Source of the DNA: an uncultured Woeseiaceae bacterium
GTDB lineage: Bacteria; Pseudomonadota; Gammaproteobacteria; Steroidobacterales; Woeseiaceae
Length of the DNA stretch: 7,507 nucleotides
NCBI GenBank assembly: GCA_945787435.1
Contig: CALZHX010000046.1
Coordinates: 1 to 7,507 of the forward strand
Direction of reading: 5' to 3'
The translations under genes were made by a program, and so were the position numbers. Below, in pieces: positions 5,801 through 7,507 of the stretch. Each line of letters starts with the position of its first letter. The stretch's first letter is position 1. The notes beneath the pieces were generated by a model that searched no databases, was not told where the DNA came from, and saw only the letters and a program-made list of their open reading frames with translations.

Positions 5801-7000
5801 TCAACAAACGGCCGTGCTGAGACGCTTGGAAAAGCGATCGCTTTTCTCAACCTTGATTGTATCCAGACCGAGCCAGTCTTTCAGCGCATGGAGTTCTATC
5901 GCCAGGGAGTCGCAACAGCTGTCTACGTCGACACTCCCTTCCTCGTGGGCATTCCGGACGAGAAGCTGCTTGGCTTTCCGATCTGCCTTCAGGTCAACCC
6001 TGCCGACGATTCTATCGCCAACCCGCAGGGGCAGCACATAGTAACCCCAACGTCGTTTGCCGGCAGGTACGTAGATTTCGATGCGGTAGTGAAAATCGAA
6101 CAGGCGTTCAGCGCGAGGTCGAAACCAAACGACCGGGTCGAATGGCGACAACAGAGACACGCCCGTTATCGATCGTGGCAAGCGCGCGGCAGACGACAAG
6201 TAGGCCGCTTCGCTCCACCCTTCGACGTTCACCGGCGACAAATCGCCCTCTTCGACCAGGTTCTGCACAAGCGGGGCTGCAAGCCCCGGCGACATTCGAT
6301 AGTAATCAGCAAGATCATGCAGGGTTGCCACGCCAAGAGCCCGGGCCGCGAGCTTCAGCAATTCTGTTTGCGCATCGCTGACCGACAGGCGCGTTTCAAG
6401 ATGTTCCCTCGGCAAGACTCGCTCCGGAAGATCATAGACACGTTGAAAGTTCGCCAGTCGGTCGCTAACCGCCAGATCGCCGCACGCGAAATGGTATTCA
6501 AGCGCCCTTCTCGGCATGGAGCGATGCCAGTCACCGGGATTACGTTTCGGCCCGGGAGCGGGCGGCAAATCATTCGCGGTCAACGCGCCGTCGTTCTGTA
6601 CTTGTTTCAACACGGCATCGAGGTACGCCTTACGGCCGCGCAGCTGGCGCAGCGGGTTGTTCTTGTGAATCTCGTGAGACTGCCGGCGATACTCAAGCAA
6701 CGGCCAGCTGCTGGCAGGGACGATTGACGCTTCGTGGGCCCATTGCTCCGTGTACTCGCGCTTGTCGTAGATGAATCGTTCGAGTCGTTTGCGATCGTAG
6801 GCGCCGAGCCTTGACCAAAGCACGAGAAACTGCGCTGGCATCAGAACGTTCACGTAGTCGAGTTGCAACAATCCCAGTGCATCGATCACGCGTCGAAAAT
6901 GCCGCACATCCGGTTGGCCGGCTGGCCGTTTCCGGTCGAATCCCTGTGCCGCAAGCGCGATGCGCCGCGCCTCGGGCAACGACAGACTCACACGTCGCAC
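5801..7000 (-). CDS. ycaQ: YcaQ-type DNA interstrand-crosslink glycosylase (HTH_42 winged-helix family)
   Basis: This 399-residue protein belongs to the HTH_42 (DUF1006) family, close in length to E. coli YcaQ (about 410). Characterised members are DNA glycosylases: YcaQ unhooks nitrogen-mustard interstrand crosslinks and the related AlkZ protects an antibiotic producer from its own alkylating product. The family opening SLPEARRIALAAQGF (7-21) is present. The catalytic Q-hydrophobic-D motif of the YcaQ branch is seen as Q46-L47-D48. Further hallmarks are EQWAHEASIVP (85-95), SPFDPVVW (285-292), YRIEIYVP (305-312), KRRWGYYVLPL (315-325) and GRVDLKADR (333-341). The GTG at 7000 follows TGAGGA (7004-7009); a second GTG at 6991 is possible. 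It heads a run with pirin and a lipoprotein gene. The family is firm; the substrate is inferred from the motif. Confidence 0.93.
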   Translation of the reverse strand: MRRVSLSLPEARRIALAAQGFDRKRPAGQPDVRHFRRVIDALGLLQLDYVNVLMPAQFLVLWSRLGAYDRKRLERFIYDKREYTEQWAHEASIVPASSWPLLEYRRQSHEIHKNNPLRQLRGRKAYLDAVLKQVQNDGALTANDLPPAPGPKRNPGDWHRSMPRRALEYHFACGDLAVSDRLANFQRVYDLPERVLPREHLETRLSVSDAQTELLKLAARALGVATLHDLADYYRMSPGLAAPLVQNLVEEGDLSPVNVEGWSEAAYLSSAARLPRSITGVSLLSPFDPVVWFRPRAERLFDFHYRIEIYVPAGKRRWGYYVLPLRVGDRIVGRVDLKADRKAKQLLVRNAHEEGSVDVDSCCDSLAIELHALKDWLGLDTIKVEKSDRFSKRLSTAVC

Positions 7001-7063
7001 TATTCCTCAGGCCCCCTTATTCGTTAGTATCCGGACGTCATCGCATCATACGGACCCAGAGTT
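7001..7063. promoter_or_regulatory. Short divergent promoter region between ycaQ and the DUF2147 gene
   Basis: This 63-base gap must drive both directions. A TATGAT on the minus strand (7045-7050) is a good -10 match but has no clear -35 at the right distance. TTAGTA (7024-7029) and CATACG (7047-7052), 17 bases apart, are a weak plus-strand pair. No extended inverted repeat stands out. Confidence 0.25.
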
Positions 7064-7501
7064 TTGAATCTACTTATTCGGCTCACCTGCCTGTCATCCA
7101 TTCTCTTCTCATCGCTGGCCTGGGCCGACAGAACAGATGTCGAGGGTCGCTGGCTCACGCAAGAAGGCGATGGCTGGATCACGATTCAACTCGTGGGCGA
7201 TTCGCTGGAGGGATCTGTCGCCGGATCACCCGACCCCAAGCAGCGCGAAGAGCGCGAGTTCGACGATCGAAACCCTGACCCTAACCTGAGAACTCGTCTA
7301 CTCGACGGCCTGACGATCATGACGGGCTTCGAGTACAAAGGTGACGGCCATTGGTCGGGTGGTACGGTTTATGACCCAAATAGTGGCAAGACTTACAAGT
7401 GCACCGTCAAGCAGCTTGATGCTAATACGCTGAAGATTCGTGGATTCATCGGCATATCGCTTTTTGGACGCTCCGAAACCTGGACACGAGACGACGAATG
7501 A
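7064..7501 (+). CDS. DUF2147 family exported protein
   Basis: This 145-residue protein has a signal peptide (residues 1-21, cleavage after LAWA) and a mature DUF2147 domain of about 124 residues. The family is a small periplasmic lipocalin-like beta barrel with no settled function. Its pattern is visible in order: VEGRWLTQEGDGWITI (26-41), the DRNPDPNLRTRLLDGL motif (68-83), HWSGGTVYDPNSGKTY (96-111) and the ending LKIRGFIGISLFGRSETWTR (123-142). The start is TTG at 7064; no ATG lies between the in-frame TAG at 7025-7027 and the signal peptide, and the ribosome-binding site is weak. The gene is divergent from ycaQ. Its stop overlaps an ATG as ATGA, hinting at a further co-translated gene beyond the edge. 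Family and start are well supported; function is unknown. Confidence 0.87.
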   Translation: MNLLIRLTCLSSILFSSLAWADRTDVEGRWLTQEGDGWITIQLVGDSLEGSVAGSPDPKQREEREFDDRNPDPNLRTRLLDGLTIMTGFEYKGDGHWSGGTVYDPNSGKTYKCTVKQLDANTLKIRGFIGISLFGRSETWTRDDE

Positions 7502-7507
7502 AAAAGA
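7498..7507 (+). CDS. Possible start of a next gene (only three codons visible)
   Basis: An ATG at 7498-7500 overlaps the DUF2147 stop codon as ATGA and is followed by two lysine codons before the sequence ends. A Met-Lys-Lys opening is common for exported proteins and the 4-base overlap is typical of operons. No clear ribosome-binding site precedes it, and far too little is visible to name it. Confidence 0.25.

Noticed and set aside
5790..5807. An upstream TTG start for the pirin gene that would overlap ycaQ by 7 bases.
   Set aside because: The ATG at 5789 has a well-spaced AGGAG site, while the TTG has none; the extra six residues contain that site itself.
5888..6727. A 279-codon plus-strand open frame opposite ycaQ.
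   Set aside because: The minus strand encodes the full conserved glycosylase, and the plus-strand translation has no family pattern.
3712..7078. An identical 14-base string (TGAATCTACTTATT) in the TonB-family gene (3712-3725) and at the start of the DUF2147 gene (7065-7078), encoding NLLI in both.
   Set aside because: Both copies lie in membrane-directed hydrophobic segments where such codons are common, and the match does not extend on either side. It is most simply chance.

Overview
The window is compact, gene-dense, moderately GC-rich chromosomal DNA. The gene families present (TonB-type energy transducer, DUF3108 and DUF2147 exported proteins, an outer-membrane-type lipobox, a YcaQ-type glycosylase) fit a Gram-negative bacterium, most likely a gammaproteobacterium. 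The finer taxonomy is inference. There are no rRNA or tRNA genes, insertion sequences, CRISPR arrays or phage genes, and no gap over 300 bases lacks a gene.

Region 1 (1-2738) concerns lipids and the cell envelope. A fatty-acyl-AMP ligase-like adenylating enzyme runs leftward off the window edge (392 N-terminal residues present). Divergent from it across a 91-base gap is a DUF374 lysophospholipid-type acyltransferase, followed by a DUF3108 exported protein with a TTG start. That start's ribosome-binding site lies over the stop region of the acyltransferase gene.

Region 2 (2742-4241) is a regulatory unit. A PadR-family repressor and a small HAAS-type two-helix membrane protein overlap by 8 bases on the minus strand. 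They are divergent from an orphan TonB-family protein on the plus strand. The 146-base gap between them holds a strong minus-strand promoter (TTGACA, 17 bases, TATGGT) and five copies of the half-site AGGTAT/ATACCT. Two pairs have the identical layout ATACCT-N9-AGGTAT, and one of these fills the repressor's own promoter. The simplest model is that the PadR protein represses both its own operon and the TonB gene.

Region 3 (4330-7000, minus strand) is a tightly packed three-gene operon: a YcaQ-type DNA crosslink glycosylase with a visible Q-L-D catalytic motif, a pirin-family cupin with all four metal ligands, and an unrecognised lipoprotein. The genes are joined by an 11-base gap and then a 4-base GTGA start/stop overlap.

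Region 4 (7064-end) holds a divergent DUF2147 exported protein with a TTG start. Its stop codon overlaps an ATG (ATGA) that may open a further gene beyond the edge. Four of the nine genes appear to start with TTG or GTG. I see no clearly new multi-gene system; the PadR/TonB operator array and the glycosylase-pirin-lipoprotein operon are the parts most worth following up.
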